Shown here in pieces: positions 18,767-27,420 of a stretch of 35,686 bases of DNA (its first letter is position 1; the number at the start of each line of letters is the position of its first letter). This DNA is from an uncultured Clostridia bacterium (lineage in GTDB: Bacteria > Bacillota > Clostridia > Oscillospirales > Acutalibacteraceae). The stretch lies in NCBI GenBank assembly GCA_944380675.1, contig CALWIH010000012.1:1-35686 (forward strand). The letters run 5' to 3'. The notes beneath the pieces were generated by a model that saw only the letters and a program-made list of their open reading frames with translations, searched no databases and was not told where the DNA came from. The translations under genes and the position numbers were made by a program.

Positions 18767-18798
18767 GGGAAGCCGCCGGTGTGCGGTTTCCCATTTTT
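18767..18798 (+). terminator. Intrinsic terminator after polC
   Basis: GGGAAGCCGC (18767-18776) pairs with GCGGTTTCCC (18783-18792), one G-U pair, 6-base loop, followed by TTTTT at 18794-18798. Closes the pyrH-polC unit before the his promoter. Confidence 0.92.
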
Positions 18799-18835
18799 CC
18801 TGCCCGCGCCGCCGGAAAGATTGGCAAATTCGATA

Positions 18836-18864
18836 TTGACGGCGGCAATTCATCATGGTATTAT
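18836..18864 (+). promoter_or_regulatory. Sigma-A promoter of the histidine operon
   Basis: TTGACG (18836-18841), 17 bases, TATTAT (18859-18864), directly downstream of the polC terminator. The start point should be near 18871, giving a leader of about 55 bases. That is too short for a T-box, so no histidyl-tRNA dependent control is visible. Confidence 0.88.
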
Positions 18865-18925
18865 ATTAGCGAACTAAAGTGAAAGGCCGCTCTCCCGCCG
18901 CGGAGGCGGAGCGTACGGTGAAACA

Positions 18926-20146
18926 ATGAAGAAATACAACAAGATTACCCCCGAGGGTACGAAGGACCTCCTGCTCGAGGAGTGCCTCATCCACCGCGTG
19001 GTGACGCAGAAGCTCAGCGCCGTGTTCGAGTCGCGCGGCTTCCACGAGGTGGTTACGCCCGGCATGGAGTTTATGGACGTGTTCGACCCGGAATCGTCCG
19101 GCATTGCCCCCGAGATCATGTATAAGACGACGGACCGCCGCGGCCGCATGGTCGTGATGCGCCCCGACTCGACGATGCCGATTGCCCGTCTCGCCGCCAC
19201 CCGGCTGCAGAACGAGGAGAAGCCGCTGCGCCTGTACTACACGCAGCGCATTTACCGCTCGAATCCGAACCTCACCGGCAGGAGCGACGAGGTGCTCCAG
19301 TCCGGCGTCGAGCTGCTCGGGGCCGCCGGCAAGCGCGCGGACCTCGAGGCCATCGCCACGGCGGTGGAGGCGCTCTCCGCCTGCACGCCGGACTTTCGGC
19401 TTGAGCTCGGCCACGCGGGCTTTTTCCGCGCCATCGCGGCGCAGCTCCCGATTGCGGACGAGCAGCGCGAGGATCTGCGCCTGACGATCGAGTCGAAGAA
19501 CTACGCGGCGCTCAGCACGCTCCTCGACGGCCTGCCGCAGACGCCCGCCGTCGCGGCGATGCGCCGCCTGCCGCGCCTGTTCGGCGGGGAGGAGGTCTTC
19601 GCCGAGGCCGCGCCTCTTTGCGGCAGCGACGAGGCGGCCTCCATGCTCGAATACCTGCACTCACTGTACCGCTGCCTCGTGCAGCTCGGCCTCGGCGACC
19701 GGCTGATGGTCGACCTCGGCCTCGTCCAGCGCAACGACTACTATACGGGCGTCGTTTTCAGCGCCTACGCCCAGGACTGCGGCGACGCCGTCCTCCTCGG
19801 CGGCAGGTACGACAATCTCCTCGCCCGCTTCGATATGCCGATGCCCGCCATCGGCTTCTCCGTCAACGTCGACGCCGTCGTCAAGCTGCTCGCCGAGCAG
19901 GGCTTCGCGCCGGACTGCAGAAAGCCGGACGTGCTCGTCTTCGGCGAGGAGGGCTGTGAGCTCAAGGCGCTGCAGTACGCCTCCGGGCTTGCCGCCCGCG
20001 GCGGAAGCTGCGAGACGTCCGTCTTCGAGACGGAGGAGGAGACCGTCGCCTACGCGCGCCGCCGTCAGATCCCGACGGTCGTGCTCGTCGGCGAGACCAT
20101 CCGGGAGCTCGCCGTGGGCGGGGAGAAGGGAGGAGAGGCGACATGA
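18926..20146 (+). CDS. hisZ: ATP phosphoribosyltransferase regulatory subunit
   Basis: 406 residues. Resembles histidyl-tRNA synthetase without tRNA function: KKYNKITPEGTKDLLLEECL, class II motif 2 region RLYYTQRIYRSNPNLTGRSD, and DYYTGVVFSAYAQDCGDAVL with GGRYDNLLARF. HisZ is required by short-form HisG, which follows and overlaps by four bases. A C-terminal anticodon-binding-like part remains (residues about 325-400). GGAGGCGGAG precedes the ATG, though with a long spacing. Confidence 0.94.
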   Translation: MKKYNKITPEGTKDLLLEECLIHRVVTQKLSAVFESRGFHEVVTPGMEFMDVFDPESSGIAPEIMYKTTDRRGRMVVMRPDSTMPIARLAATRLQNEEKPLRLYYTQRIYRSNPNLTGRSDEVLQSGVELLGAAGKRADLEAIATAVEALSACTPDFRLELGHAGFFRAIAAQLPIADEQREDLRLTIESKNYAALSTLLDGLPQTPAVAAMRRLPRLFGGEEVFAEAAPLCGSDEAASMLEYLHSLYRCLVQLGLGDRLMVDLGLVQRNDYYTGVVFSAYAQDCGDAVLLGGRYDNLLARFDMPMPAIGFSVNVDAVVKLLAEQGFAPDCRKPDVLVFGEEGCELKALQYASGLAARGGSCETSVFETEEETVAYARRRQIPTVVLVGETIRELAVGGEKGGEAT

Positions 20147-20790
20147 AGCCGCTGCGCATTGCACTGACAAAGGGCAGACTGGAAAAGGACACAGTCGCCC
20201 TCTTTGAAAAGATCGGCTACGACTGCGAGGCCGTCCGCAACAAGGGACGCCGCCTCATCCTTCCCGTCGGGGACAGCCTCGAGGTCGTCCTCGCGAAGGC
20301 CGCGGACGTCATCACCTACGTCGAGCACGGCGTCTGCGATATGGGCGTCGTCGGCAAGGACGTGATCATGGAGCACGGCTCGAGCTTCTACGAGGTGCTC
20401 GACCTCGGCTTCGGCCGCTGCCGCTTCGCGCTCGCCGCGCCGAAGGGGGCCGATTTCTGGAGCGGCTACTCGGCGCGCACCATCGCGACGAAGTACCCCG
20501 CCACCGCCAGAGCGTTCTTCGAGAGCCGCGGCATGGACGTGCGCATCATCAAGATTGAGGGCTCCGTCGAGCTCGCCCCGCTGCTGGGTCTCTCGGACGC
20601 CATCGTCGACATCGTGGAGACGGGCACGACGCTCAAGGAGAACGGGCTCGAGGTCGTCGAGACCATCTGCCCGATTTCCGCGAGGCTGATTGTCAACATC
20701 GCAAGCCTCAAGCTCCGCAAGCAGGAGATCGAATCGCTCGTCGGCAAGATGGAGAGCGCCGCGAAAACAGGGAAGGAGGAAACGCTGTGA
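20143..20790 (+). CDS. hisG: ATP phosphoribosyltransferase, short form catalytic subunit
   Basis: 215 residues, the short form lacking the C-terminal regulatory domain, which fits the presence of hisZ. Overlaps hisZ by ATGA. Start LRIALTKGRLEKDTVALFEK, middle GVVGKDVIMEHG, and PRPP-binding region DAIVDIVETGTTLKENGLEV are conserved. Joins ATP and PRPP to give phosphoribosyl-ATP, the first and feedback-controlled step of histidine synthesis. Confidence 0.97.
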   Translation: MKPLRIALTKGRLEKDTVALFEKIGYDCEAVRNKGRRLILPVGDSLEVVLAKAADVITYVEHGVCDMGVVGKDVIMEHGSSFYEVLDLGFGRCRFALAAPKGADFWSGYSARTIATKYPATARAFFESRGMDVRIIKIEGSVELAPLLGLSDAIVDIVETGTTLKENGLEVVETICPISARLIVNIASLKLRKQEIESLVGKMESAAKTGKEETL

Positions 20791-22076
20791 TCAAAATGGT
20801 CATGGAGGGCGGCGCGTCCGCCAGAGAATACGTCAAGCTTTTGAAGGAGAGGAACAGCGAGGCGGGCCGCAAGGTCGAGTCCGCCGTCGCCGAGATCCTC
20901 GCAAACGTCCGCGCGGACGGCGACAAGGCCGTGCGGATGTACGCCGACCGCTTCGACGGCGGCGCGCCGGAGACGCTGGAGCTGCCGCGCGCGCAGGTCG
21001 AAGCGCTCGCCGCGCAGGCCGATCCGCTCTTTGTGGAATCGCTCAAAAGGGCGGCGGAGAACATCCGCGACTTCCACCAGCGCCAGAAGCAGCAGAGCTG
21101 GCTGACGACGCGCGAGAACGGCGTCCTGATGGGCCAGCGCATCCGCGGCCTCGCCCGCGTCGGCTTGTATGTGCCGGGTGGCACGGCGGCCTACCCGTCG
21201 TCCGTCCTGATGAACGCCATCCCCGCGAAGATCGCGGGCGTCGGCGAGATTGTCATGACGACGCCCGTCAAGGCCGGAAAGGCCAACCCGGACATCATGG
21301 CCGCCGCGCTCGTGGCCGGCGTCGACCGCGTCTTCCAGGTCGGCGGCGCGCACGCCGTCGCCGCGCTTGCGTACGGCACCGAGAGCGTCCCGAAGGTCGA
21401 CAAGATCGTCGGCCCCGGCAACATCTTCGTCGCCACGGCGAAAAAGCAGCTCTTCGGCACGGTCGACATCGACATGATTGCCGGGCCGAGCGAGATCCTC
21501 ATCCTCGCCGACGAGACGGCCAACCCGCGCTATCTCGCCGCCGACCTCATGAGCCAGGCGGAGCACGACCCGCTCGCCTCCGCCATCCTGCTGACGACCT
21601 CCGCGGAGCTTGCGAAGGCGACGGCGGCGGAGCTCGAGCGCCAGGTGCAGACGCTCTCGAGAAAGGACGTCATCCTCGCGTCGCTCGAGAGCTTCGGCGC
21701 GATCATCGTCTGCGCCTCGATGGACGAGGCCGTCGATTTCGCGAACGAGCTCGCGCCCGAGCACCTCGAGGCGTGCGTCGAGAACCCGATGGAGTACGTC
21801 GGCCGCCTCGACAACGCGGGCTCCGTCTTCCTCGGCAACTACTCGCCCGAGCCGCTCGGCGACTACTTCGCCGGGCCGAACCACGTCCTGCCCACCAGCG
21901 GGACGGCGCGCTTCTTCTCGCCGCTCTCCGTCGACAGCTTCGTGAAGAAGTCGAGCTTCATCTACTACACGAAGGACGCGCTCCTTCCCCAGGCGGACGA
22001 CGTTATCCGTCTCGCGGAGGCGGAGGGGCTGACCGCTCACGCGAATTCCATCCGCGTCCGGAAGGAGGAGGGCTGA
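20787..22076 (+). CDS. hisD: Histidinol dehydrogenase
   Basis: 429 residues, the usual length, overlapping hisG by four bases. Motifs: GLYVPGGTAAYPSSVLMNAIP for NAD binding, VGPGNIFVATAKKQLFG, DMIAGPSEILILADETANP, and ELAPEHLEA with a catalytic Glu-His. NHVLPTSGTARFFSPLSV supplies the second active-site region. Zinc enzyme that oxidises histidinol twice to histidine, the last step of the pathway. Confidence 0.97.
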   Translation: MIKMVMEGGASAREYVKLLKERNSEAGRKVESAVAEILANVRADGDKAVRMYADRFDGGAPETLELPRAQVEALAAQADPLFVESLKRAAENIRDFHQRQKQQSWLTTRENGVLMGQRIRGLARVGLYVPGGTAAYPSSVLMNAIPAKIAGVGEIVMTTPVKAGKANPDIMAAALVAGVDRVFQVGGAHAVAALAYGTESVPKVDKIVGPGNIFVATAKKQLFGTVDIDMIAGPSEILILADETANPRYLAADLMSQAEHDPLASAILLTTSAELAKATAAELERQVQTLSRKDVILASLESFGAIIVCASMDEAVDFANELAPEHLEACVENPMEYVGRLDNAGSVFLGNYSPEPLGDYFAGPNHVLPTSGTARFFSPLSVDSFVKKSSFIYYTKDALLPQADDVIRLAEAEGLTAHANSIRVRKEEG

Positions 22077-22079
22077 GCC

Positions 22080-23144
22080 GTGTACGAGCTGAATGAAAAA
22101 ATCCGCGATCTCGTCCCGTATGAGCCGATCGCCGGCTCCTACCCGATCCGCCTCGACGCGAACGAGTCGTTCCTCCCGCTGCCGGACGGCCTGCGCGCCA
22201 AAATCGCGGAGACTGCCGCCAATATCGCCTATAACCGCTACCCCGATCCGCTCTCCGCGGACGTGACCGCCGCCTTTGCCGCGTATTACGGGATTTCCCC
22301 CGACCTCGTCACCGCGGGCAACGGCTCCGACGAGCTGATTTCCATCCTCAGCACGGCGTTCCTGATGAAGGGCGACGCGATGATGGTGATTCTCCCCGAT
22401 TTCTCGATGTATCAGTTCTACGCCTCCCTCGCGGAGGGGCGCGTCGTCGTCTGCGGCAAGCGGGACGATCTGACGATCGACGTCGACGCGGTCATCGCGA
22501 AGGCGAAGGCGGAGAACGTGAGGATGATCGTCTTCTCCAATCCGTGCAACCCGACCTCTCTCGGCCTTCCCCGGGAGGAGGTGCGCCGCCTGATCCGCTC
22601 GGTGGACGCGCTCGTCGTCCTCGACGAGGCGTACATGGACTTCTGGGATCAGAGCCTGCTCGGCGAGGTGGAGGAGTACGACAATCTCGTCATTCTCCGC
22701 ACCTGCTCGAAGGCGATCGGCTCCGCGGCGCTGCGCCTCGGCTTTGCCGTCGCTCAGCCTCGCCTGACGCGCGTCCTGCGCGCCGTCAAGTCGCCGTACA
22801 ACGTCAATTCCCTCTCGCAGGCCATCGGGACGCTCGTCCTCGCGGAGCGCGAGTGGGAGGCGGACGCCCGCGAGCGGATCGTCGCCTCCAGAAAGGCGCT
22901 GCAGGCGTCGCTCGAGGCGCTCGCCGCGGAGTTCCCCGGCGCGTTCTCGCTCTATGACAGCTGCACGAATTTCGTCTTTTTGAAGACCGATCGCGCGAAG
23001 GAGCTCTTTCAGGGCTTCCTCGACCGCGGCATCGCCATCCGCTATATGGGCGGCTTCCTGCGCGTGACAGCCGGCAGCGAGGCGGAGAACGCCGCGTTTC
23101 TCGACGCGTTCCGCGCGCTGCTCAGAGAGGGGGAGACGGCATGA
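22080..23144 (+). CDS. hisC: Histidinol-phosphate aminotransferase
   Basis: 354 residues from GTG 22080, three bases after hisD; GGAAGGAGGAGG just upstream supports it. Class I/II PLP enzyme: RLDANESFLPLP at the N-terminus, AGNGSDELI, FSNPCNPTSLGLP, LDEAYMDFW (Asp and Tyr contact PLP), and the Schiff-base Lys in LRTCSKAIGSAALRLGFA. Converts imidazole acetol phosphate with glutamate to histidinol phosphate. Confidence 0.95.
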   Translation: MYELNEKIRDLVPYEPIAGSYPIRLDANESFLPLPDGLRAKIAETAANIAYNRYPDPLSADVTAAFAAYYGISPDLVTAGNGSDELISILSTAFLMKGDAMMVILPDFSMYQFYASLAEGRVVVCGKRDDLTIDVDAVIAKAKAENVRMIVFSNPCNPTSLGLPREEVRRLIRSVDALVVLDEAYMDFWDQSLLGEVEEYDNLVILRTCSKAIGSAALRLGFAVAQPRLTRVLRAVKSPYNVNSLSQAIGTLVLAEREWEADARERIVASRKALQASLEALAAEFPGAFSLYDSCTNFVFLKTDRAKELFQGFLDRGIAIRYMGGFLRVTAGSEAENAAFLDAFRALLREGETA

Positions 23145-23713
23145 GAGAAGCCACCGTCACCAGAAAAACGAAGGAGACAGACGTCTCCGTGCGTCTCTGC
23201 CTCGACGGCGGGGACGTCTCTGTCGAGACCGGCATCGGCTTTTTTGACCATATGCTCACCGCCTTCGCCGTACACGGCGGCTTCGGTCTCTCCGTCCGGG
23301 TGCGCGGCGACCTCGAGGTGGACGGGCACCACACCGTCGAGGATACCGGCATCGTCCTCGGGAAGGCGCTCGGCGAAGCTCTCGGCGACAAGTCCGGGAT
23401 TGCCCGCTTCGGCAGCTTCTACATTCCGATGGACGAGAGCCTTGCCTTCGCCGCGGTGGACGTCAGCGGACGCTCGTTCCTGCGCTTTCAGGCCGATTTC
23501 TCGCAGGAGCGCTGCGGCGAATACGACGTCTGCCTTACCGAGGAGTTCTTCCGCGCCCTCGCGATGAACGCCGGCGTCACGCTCCATCTCCGCCTTGAGT
23601 ACGGCCAAAACGCCCATCATGAGGCGGAAGCGCTGTTTAAGGCGGCCGCGCACGCCCTTCGTCTTGCCGTTTCGGAAAAGAAAGGCTTGCTTTCTACAAA
23701 AGGTGTATTATAA
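23141..23713 (+). CDS. hisB: Imidazoleglycerol-phosphate dehydratase
   Basis: 190 residues, single-domain form without the phosphatase part. Overlaps hisC by four bases. Metal-binding motifs: GIGFFDHMLTAFAVHGGFG, DGHHTVEDTGIVLGKAL, and the repeat-like YGQNAHHEAEALFKAAA. Dehydrates IGP to imidazole acetol phosphate. Its substrate IGP must come from HisH-HisF, which are not encoded in this operon. Histidinol-phosphate phosphatase is also not seen in the window. Confidence 0.96.
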   Translation: MREATVTRKTKETDVSVRLCLDGGDVSVETGIGFFDHMLTAFAVHGGFGLSVRVRGDLEVDGHHTVEDTGIVLGKALGEALGDKSGIARFGSFYIPMDESLAFAAVDVSGRSFLRFQADFSQERCGEYDVCLTEEFFRALAMNAGVTLHLRLEYGQNAHHEAEALFKAAAHALRLAVSEKKGLLSTKGVL

Positions 23714-23714
23714 T
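23687..23714 (+). promoter_or_regulatory. Internal promoter at the end of hisB, before hisA
   Basis: TTGCTT (23687-23692), 16 bases, perfect TATAAT (23709-23714). The -10 box spans the hisB stop codon. It would give a separate transcript for hisA-hisI-hisE. Confidence 0.65.
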
Positions 23715-23737
23715 AAAGATAGAATCCGAATTGCTGA

Positions 23738-23769
23738 CCGCCTCTCCGGCCTGACAGCCGGGAAGGCGG
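23738..23769 (+). other. Leader hairpin in the hisB-hisA gap
   Basis: CCGCCT (23738-23743) pairs with AGGCGG (23764-23769) and CCGGC (23746-23750) with GCCGG (23757-23761), separated by a 2x2 internal loop. The tail CAGGCTTCTTTATT is only moderately T-rich. Could be an imperfect terminator or attenuator lying between the internal promoter and hisA. Confidence 0.55.
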
Positions 23770-23847
23770 CAGGCTTCTTTATTGATATACCGACGGCGGC
23801 GCTCCCCGGCCAAAGGACGGGGGAAATGCCGGTGTGGAAAGGCAAGG

Positions 23848-24582
23848 GTGAGAGTATTGATCGTTATTCCCGCTATTGATATTATGAACGGCTGCTGCGT
23901 GCGTCTGGTGCGCGGCGACTATGGTACTGCCTATAAGGTCGCGAGGGACGCGGTGCACACCGCGAAGGAGTTCGAGAGAGTCGGCGCGAAATGGCTCCAC
24001 ATTGTGGACCTCAACGGCGCCATCGCGACCGAGCCCGTCAACACGGATCTGATTCTCAAGATCATCGAGGGCTGCGGTATGCAGATCGAGATCGGCGGCG
24101 GCATCCGCCGCATGGAGACCATCGACTTCTACCTCTCGAAGGGCGTGTCGCGCGTGATTCTCGGCTCCGCCGCGATCAACAATCCGCAGCTCGTCAAGGA
24201 GGCCGTCGAGAAGTACGGCGACAAAATCGCCGTCGGTATCGACGCGAACGAGGGTATGGTCGCCGCCGAGGGCTGGACGCAGACATCCTCCGTCAATTAC
24301 CTCGAGCTCGGCAAGCGCATGGACGACCTCGGCGTCAAGTATATCATCTTCACGGACATCTCGCGCGACGGCACGCTGTCCGGCCCGAACTTCACGCAGC
24401 TTGACCTGCTCAACCGCGCCGTCTCCTGCAACGTCATCGCGAGCGGCGGCGTCAGCAGCCTCAAGGATATCGTCACGCTCGCCGATCTGCAGCTTTACGG
24501 CGCGATCTGCGGCAAGGCCATCTACTCTGGCAGCCTGAGCCTGAGCCAGGCGATTGCCCTGTGCCGGACGGGAAAGGTGTAA
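23848..24582 (+). CDS. hisA: Phosphoribosylformimino-5-aminoimidazole carboxamide ribotide isomerase
   Basis: About 244 residues from GTG 23848; TTG 23857, after AAGGG at 23844-23848, is an alternative that gives M-IVIPAID. The longer ORF from 23782 adds a basic tail that is not HisA-like. (Beta/alpha)8 barrel with [20 protein letters not shown] at the start (catalytic Asp in PAID), [24 protein letters not shown] with the second catalytic Asp, and [11 protein letters not shown]. The PAID and RLVRGD pattern distinguishes it from HisF, which would read PCLDV. Confidence 0.95.
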   Translation: MRVLIVIPAIDIMNGCCVRLVRGDYGTAYKVARDAVHTAKEFERVGAKWLHIVDLNGAIATEPVNTDLILKIIEGCGMQIEIGGGIRRMETIDFYLSKGVSRVILGSAAINNPQLVKEAVEKYGDKIAVGIDANEGMVAAEGWTQTSSVNYLELGKRMDDLGVKYIIFTDISRDGTLSGPNFTQLDLLNRAVSCNVIASGGVSSLKDIVTLADLQLYGAICGKAIYSGSLSLSQAIALCRTGKV

Positions 24583-24586
24583 TCGC

Positions 24587-24937
24587 ATGAAGCCAACGGA
24601 TTTTTCCTTTATCGAAGACTATTTTCAAAAGGCGGAGCTCCTTCCCGCGATTGTCCAGGAGGACAGCACCGGGGAGGTGCTCATGCTCGCCTATATGAAC
24701 CGGGAGTCCTTCCGCAAGACGCTCGAGACGGGCTACACCTGGTTTTTCAGCCGCTCCCGCCAGGAGCTCTGGAACAAGGGGGCGACCTCCGGCCACCTGC
24801 AGAGGGTGGTGTCCATCGCCGGAGACTGCGACTGCGACACCCTCCTCGTGCGCGTGGAGCAGACGGGACCCGCGTGCCACACGGGCAGCCACAGCTGCTT
24901 TTTCCGTGAAATTGTAACGCCAGAAAGGAACGCATAA
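24587..24937 (+). CDS. hisI: Phosphoribosyl-AMP cyclohydrolase
   Basis: 116 residues from ATG 24587, four bases after hisA. Motifs: [36 protein letters not shown], and zinc/magnesium site [20 protein letters not shown] followed by SCFF. Opens the ring of phosphoribosyl-AMP. Stand-alone form; the pyrophosphohydrolase is the next, separate gene. The C-terminal [10 protein letters not shown] is short, with no fused HisE part. Confidence 0.96.
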   Translation: MKPTDFSFIEDYFQKAELLPAIVQEDSTGEVLMLAYMNRESFRKTLETGYTWFFSRSRQELWNKGATSGHLQRVVSIAGDCDCDTLLVRVEQTGPACHTGSHSCFFREIVTPERNA

Positions 24938-24941
24938 CACG

Positions 24942-25268
24942 ATGAACGACGCACTGAAGCATTTGTACGAGACGGTTCTCTCCCGCAAGGCGGAGAAGCA
25001 GGAGGGCTCCTATACCTGCTACCTGTTCGAGAAGGGAACCGACAAGATTCTGAAAAAGTGCGGGGAGGAGTGCAGCGAGGTCATCATCGCCGCGAAGAAC
25101 GGCGACAACCATGAGACCGTGCTCGAGATCTCCGATCTGCTTTACCACCTGATGGTGCTCATGGTCAACGAGGGCATTTCCCTCGAGGACGTGGAAGCCG
25201 AGCTCGAACACCGCAGCGAGAAGACGGGAAATCTCAAGCAATTCCGTCAGGTCGACAAAAACTCATAA
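24942..25268 (+). CDS. hisE: Phosphoribosyl-ATP pyrophosphohydrolase
   Basis: 108 residues. MazG-like all-alpha fold: KILKKCGEECSEVIIAAKNG carries the EExxE metal motif, and EISDLLYHLMVLMVNEGISL the second acidic helix. Removes pyrophosphate from phosphoribosyl-ATP, the step between HisG and HisI. Last gene of the operon, starting four bases after hisI and followed by a terminator. Confidence 0.95.
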   Translation: MNDALKHLYETVLSRKAEKQEGSYTCYLFEKGTDKILKKCGEECSEVIIAAKNGDNHETVLEISDLLYHLMVLMVNEGISLEDVEAELEHRSEKTGNLKQFRQVDKNS

Positions 25269-25299
25269 CCTCTCCGGCGGGGCGCGCTGCGCCCTGCCG

Positions 25300-25339
25300 A
25301 AAAAAATCGCCAGGGTGGATGCGCACCCCGGCGATTTTT
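25300..25339. terminator. Bidirectional terminator between hisE and the pseudouridine synthase gene
   Basis: AAAAATCGCC (25302-25311) pairs with GGCGATTTTT (25330-25339); an inner GGGTG/CACCC stem continues after a mismatch. T runs exist on both strands, so it serves hisE on plus and the converging gene on minus. Confidence 0.93.
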
Positions 25340-25365
25340 GAATCAGGCTTGTTTCTCCGGCCCGG

Positions 25366-26325
25366 TCAGTCCCAGGCCTCGAATTCCGGCAGGAACCACA
25401 CGTTCTCCGTCTCGAATTCCCTTCCGTTGAGGTAATCGAGCAGTCCGGCGGGCGTGGTGAACGCGAATTTCAGCTTGTACGAGCACAGCGCCTGATACGG
25501 GAAGCCCGTCTCCTTGTTTCGCGCGTTCGTGCCGTACTTGCCGTCGCCCGCGAGCGGATGGCCGATCGAGGCGAAATGCGCGCGAATCTGATGCGTGCGC
25601 CCCGTCAGGAGCTCGACCTCGAGCAGACTGTACCGCCGTTTTTCCTGCAGGACGCGGTATCTCGTCTTGATGCTTTTCGCGCCGGGGGAGGGCTTCGCGG
25701 AGATGTAGACGCGGTTCTGGCTCTCGTTTTTCTCGAGGTAGCCGGTGAGCGTCGCCTCGCGCTGCTCCATATGGCCGCACACAACGCACAGATACAGCTT
25801 GACGAGCTCGCGGTCGCGTACCTTCTGGTTCATGATCCGCAGCGTCTCCGCGTTTTTCGCCGCCATCACGATGCCGCCGGTGTTCCGGTCGATGCGGTTG
25901 ATGAGGGCGGGCGCGAAGGAGTTCTCCCGCTCGGGGTCGTATTCTCCCTTGTCGTAGAGATAGTGCTGCACGCGCGCGATGAGCGAGTCGAAGTGGTACG
26001 TCTCGTCCGGGTGGACGATGAGGCCGGGCTGCTTGTCGAGCAGCATGATGTTCTCGTCCTCGTACACGACGGAGATCCGCTTCGGCGCCTTGAGAAAGTC
26101 GTGCTCCTTCGGGGCGGTCTGGAAGAACTCGTCCTTCAGATACATCGTGAGGCGGTCGCCCTCCTGCAGGCGGGTCGAGATCTCGCACCGCTTGCCGTTT
26201 AGCTTGATATCCTTCTTGCGAATGCTCTTGTAGAGCATCGACTGCGGCAGATTCGGATATGCCTTCGTAAGGAATTTATCGAGGCGCTGTCCGGCGTCGT
26301 TCGGTTGAATGATGATTTCTTTCAT
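25366..26325 (-). CDS. RluA family pseudouridine synthase (RluC/RluD-like)
   Basis: 319 residues. An N-terminal S4 RNA-binding domain (AGQRLDKFLTKAYPNLPQ through KLNGKR) is followed by the catalytic domain. The catalytic Asp is D146 in LINRIDRNTGGIVMAAKN, where the common form is HRLDRDTSG; the Asp and Arg are kept. Later LLTGRTHQIRAHFASIGHPL matches the RluA core. It isomerises uridine in rRNA (or tRNA); the target base cannot be told. It is a monocistronic minus-strand gene. A TG-extended TATGAT is seen about 35 bases upstream without a clear -35. Confidence 0.93.
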   Translation of the reverse strand: MKEIIIQPNDAGQRLDKFLTKAYPNLPQSMLYKSIRKKDIKLNGKRCEISTRLQEGDRLTMYLKDEFFQTAPKEHDFLKAPKRISVVYEDENIMLLDKQPGLIVHPDETYHFDSLIARVQHYLYDKGEYDPERENSFAPALINRIDRNTGGIVMAAKNAETLRIMNQKVRDRELVKLYLCVVCGHMEQREATLTGYLEKNESQNRVYISAKPSPGAKSIKTRYRVLQEKRRYSLLEVELLTGRTHQIRAHFASIGHPLAGDGKYGTNARNKETGFPYQALCSYKLKFAFTTPAGLLDYLNGREFETENVWFLPEFEAWD

Positions 26326-26504
26326 GCTGACCCCTCATTTTCTTCGTTTCACAGCTTATCATACCACAGAACGGAGCGGCCCGCCACCTGTTTTTTCATT
26401 TCCCCCGGCGGAGAGGGGGCGGCCGCCCGGTTTTCCCTCGGACCGCGCCTTTGCCGCCGCGGCACGCGCGGCGGACAAGTCTATCGGGAAAGGAGACGAA
26501 AGGG

Positions 26505-27263
26505 ATGGCAAAGGATACGGTTTCCCTCCACTCCGGGCATCGCAGCAGGATGCGGGAGAGAATTCTGCGGGAGGGGCTGAGCTCCCTTGAGGATCATGAG
26601 ATTCTGGAATATCTCCTCTATCATGTGATATCCCGCCAGAACACGAACGAGCTCGCCCACCGCCTGCTGAACCGCTTCGGCACGCTCTCCGGCGTCCTCG
26701 AAGCCCCGATGGAGGAGCTCAGCTCCGTGGAGGGCGTCGGCGTGACGGCGGCGATGTTCCTTCATTCCTATCCCGAGATGTTTCACCTCTATCAGCTTGA
26801 CAAGGCGAAAAAGGTCAGGAGGCTCTGCAGCTTTCCGGAGATCGGCGAGTACGCCCTCTCCTGGCTCAGCGGACAGAAGAGGGAGCAGGTGCTCTTTGTC
26901 CTCCTCGACGCGATGAACCGCATCCTTTTCAGCGAGATTGTATACGAGGGCAGCACAAGTATGTCGGAAATCTACACGCGCGACCTCGTCCGGAGGGCGA
27001 CGCGATTCGACGCCTCTTCCGCCATTCTGGCGCACAACCATCCGAGCGGCGAATTCTGCCCGTCCCGGGAGGACATCGAGACCACCGAGAAGGTTTCGGA
27101 GGCGCTTCGGCAGGTGGAGGTGATGCTGATCGACCACGTCATTGTCGGCGGAAGCGATTTTGTCTCCCTCGCCTCCATCGGCTGTCTGCCGCATATTTTT
27201 GACAGCGATTACTTCGATCATCCTCCCAAACGCCTTGTGGCGGACAGAGGCCGGAGCGAGTAA
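26505..27263 (+). CDS. radC: RadC family JAB/MPN domain protein
   Basis: 252 residues from ATG 26505, preceded by GGAGACGAAAGGG. An upstream in-frame ATG (26451) adds a non-conserved tail and was not used. An N-terminal helix-hairpin-helix region (SSVEGVGVTAAMFL) is followed by a JAMM metal motif: H177 and H179 in AHNHPSG, Ser181, Asp190. RadC was named as a repair protein but its true role is unknown; the metal-site suggests a protease or nuclease. The 179-base gap before it (26326-26504) is GC-rich and shows no clear plus-strand promoter. Confidence 0.93.
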   Translation: MAKDTVSLHSGHRSRMRERILREGLSSLEDHEILEYLLYHVISRQNTNELAHRLLNRFGTLSGVLEAPMEELSSVEGVGVTAAMFLHSYPEMFHLYQLDKAKKVRRLCSFPEIGEYALSWLSGQKREQVLFVLLDAMNRILFSEIVYEGSTSMSEIYTRDLVRRATRFDASSAILAHNHPSGEFCPSREDIETTEKVSEALRQVEVMLIDHVIVGGSDFVSLASIGCLPHIFDSDYFDHPPKRLVADRGRSE

Positions 27264-27385
27264 AGCCGAAGGCGCCGTCCGTCCCGGGCGGCGGCACGGA
27301 AAATCGAAATAAATTGACCAAAAAATCATAAGAATCGAAATGATTTGCAGCAAATTTGGAAAACCTTTTCTTTTTGAAAAAGCGG

Positions 27386-27414
27386 TTGTTTTTCAAAATT
27401 GCGTGTGCTATAAT
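27386..27414 (+). promoter_or_regulatory. Strong promoter for a small RNA
   Basis: TTGTTT (27386-27391), 17 bases, perfect TATAAT (27409-27414). It sits in an AT-rich stretch between radC and the end of uvrA with no protein gene downstream on the same strand. Confidence 0.82.
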
Positions 27415-27420
27415 ACCCCT

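Noticed and set aside
18871-18925. T-box or histidine riboswitch before hisZ
   Set aside because: The leader is only about 55 bases and has no specifier or terminator/antiterminator structure.
26505-27263. radC as a sign of a mobile or defence island
   Set aside because: The gene is full-length, matches its neighbours in composition and is flanked by core genes; no mobility genes nearby.
27264-27310. Possible radC terminator (GCCGTCCG ... CGGGCGGC)
   Set aside because: The pairing is imperfect and no T run follows.
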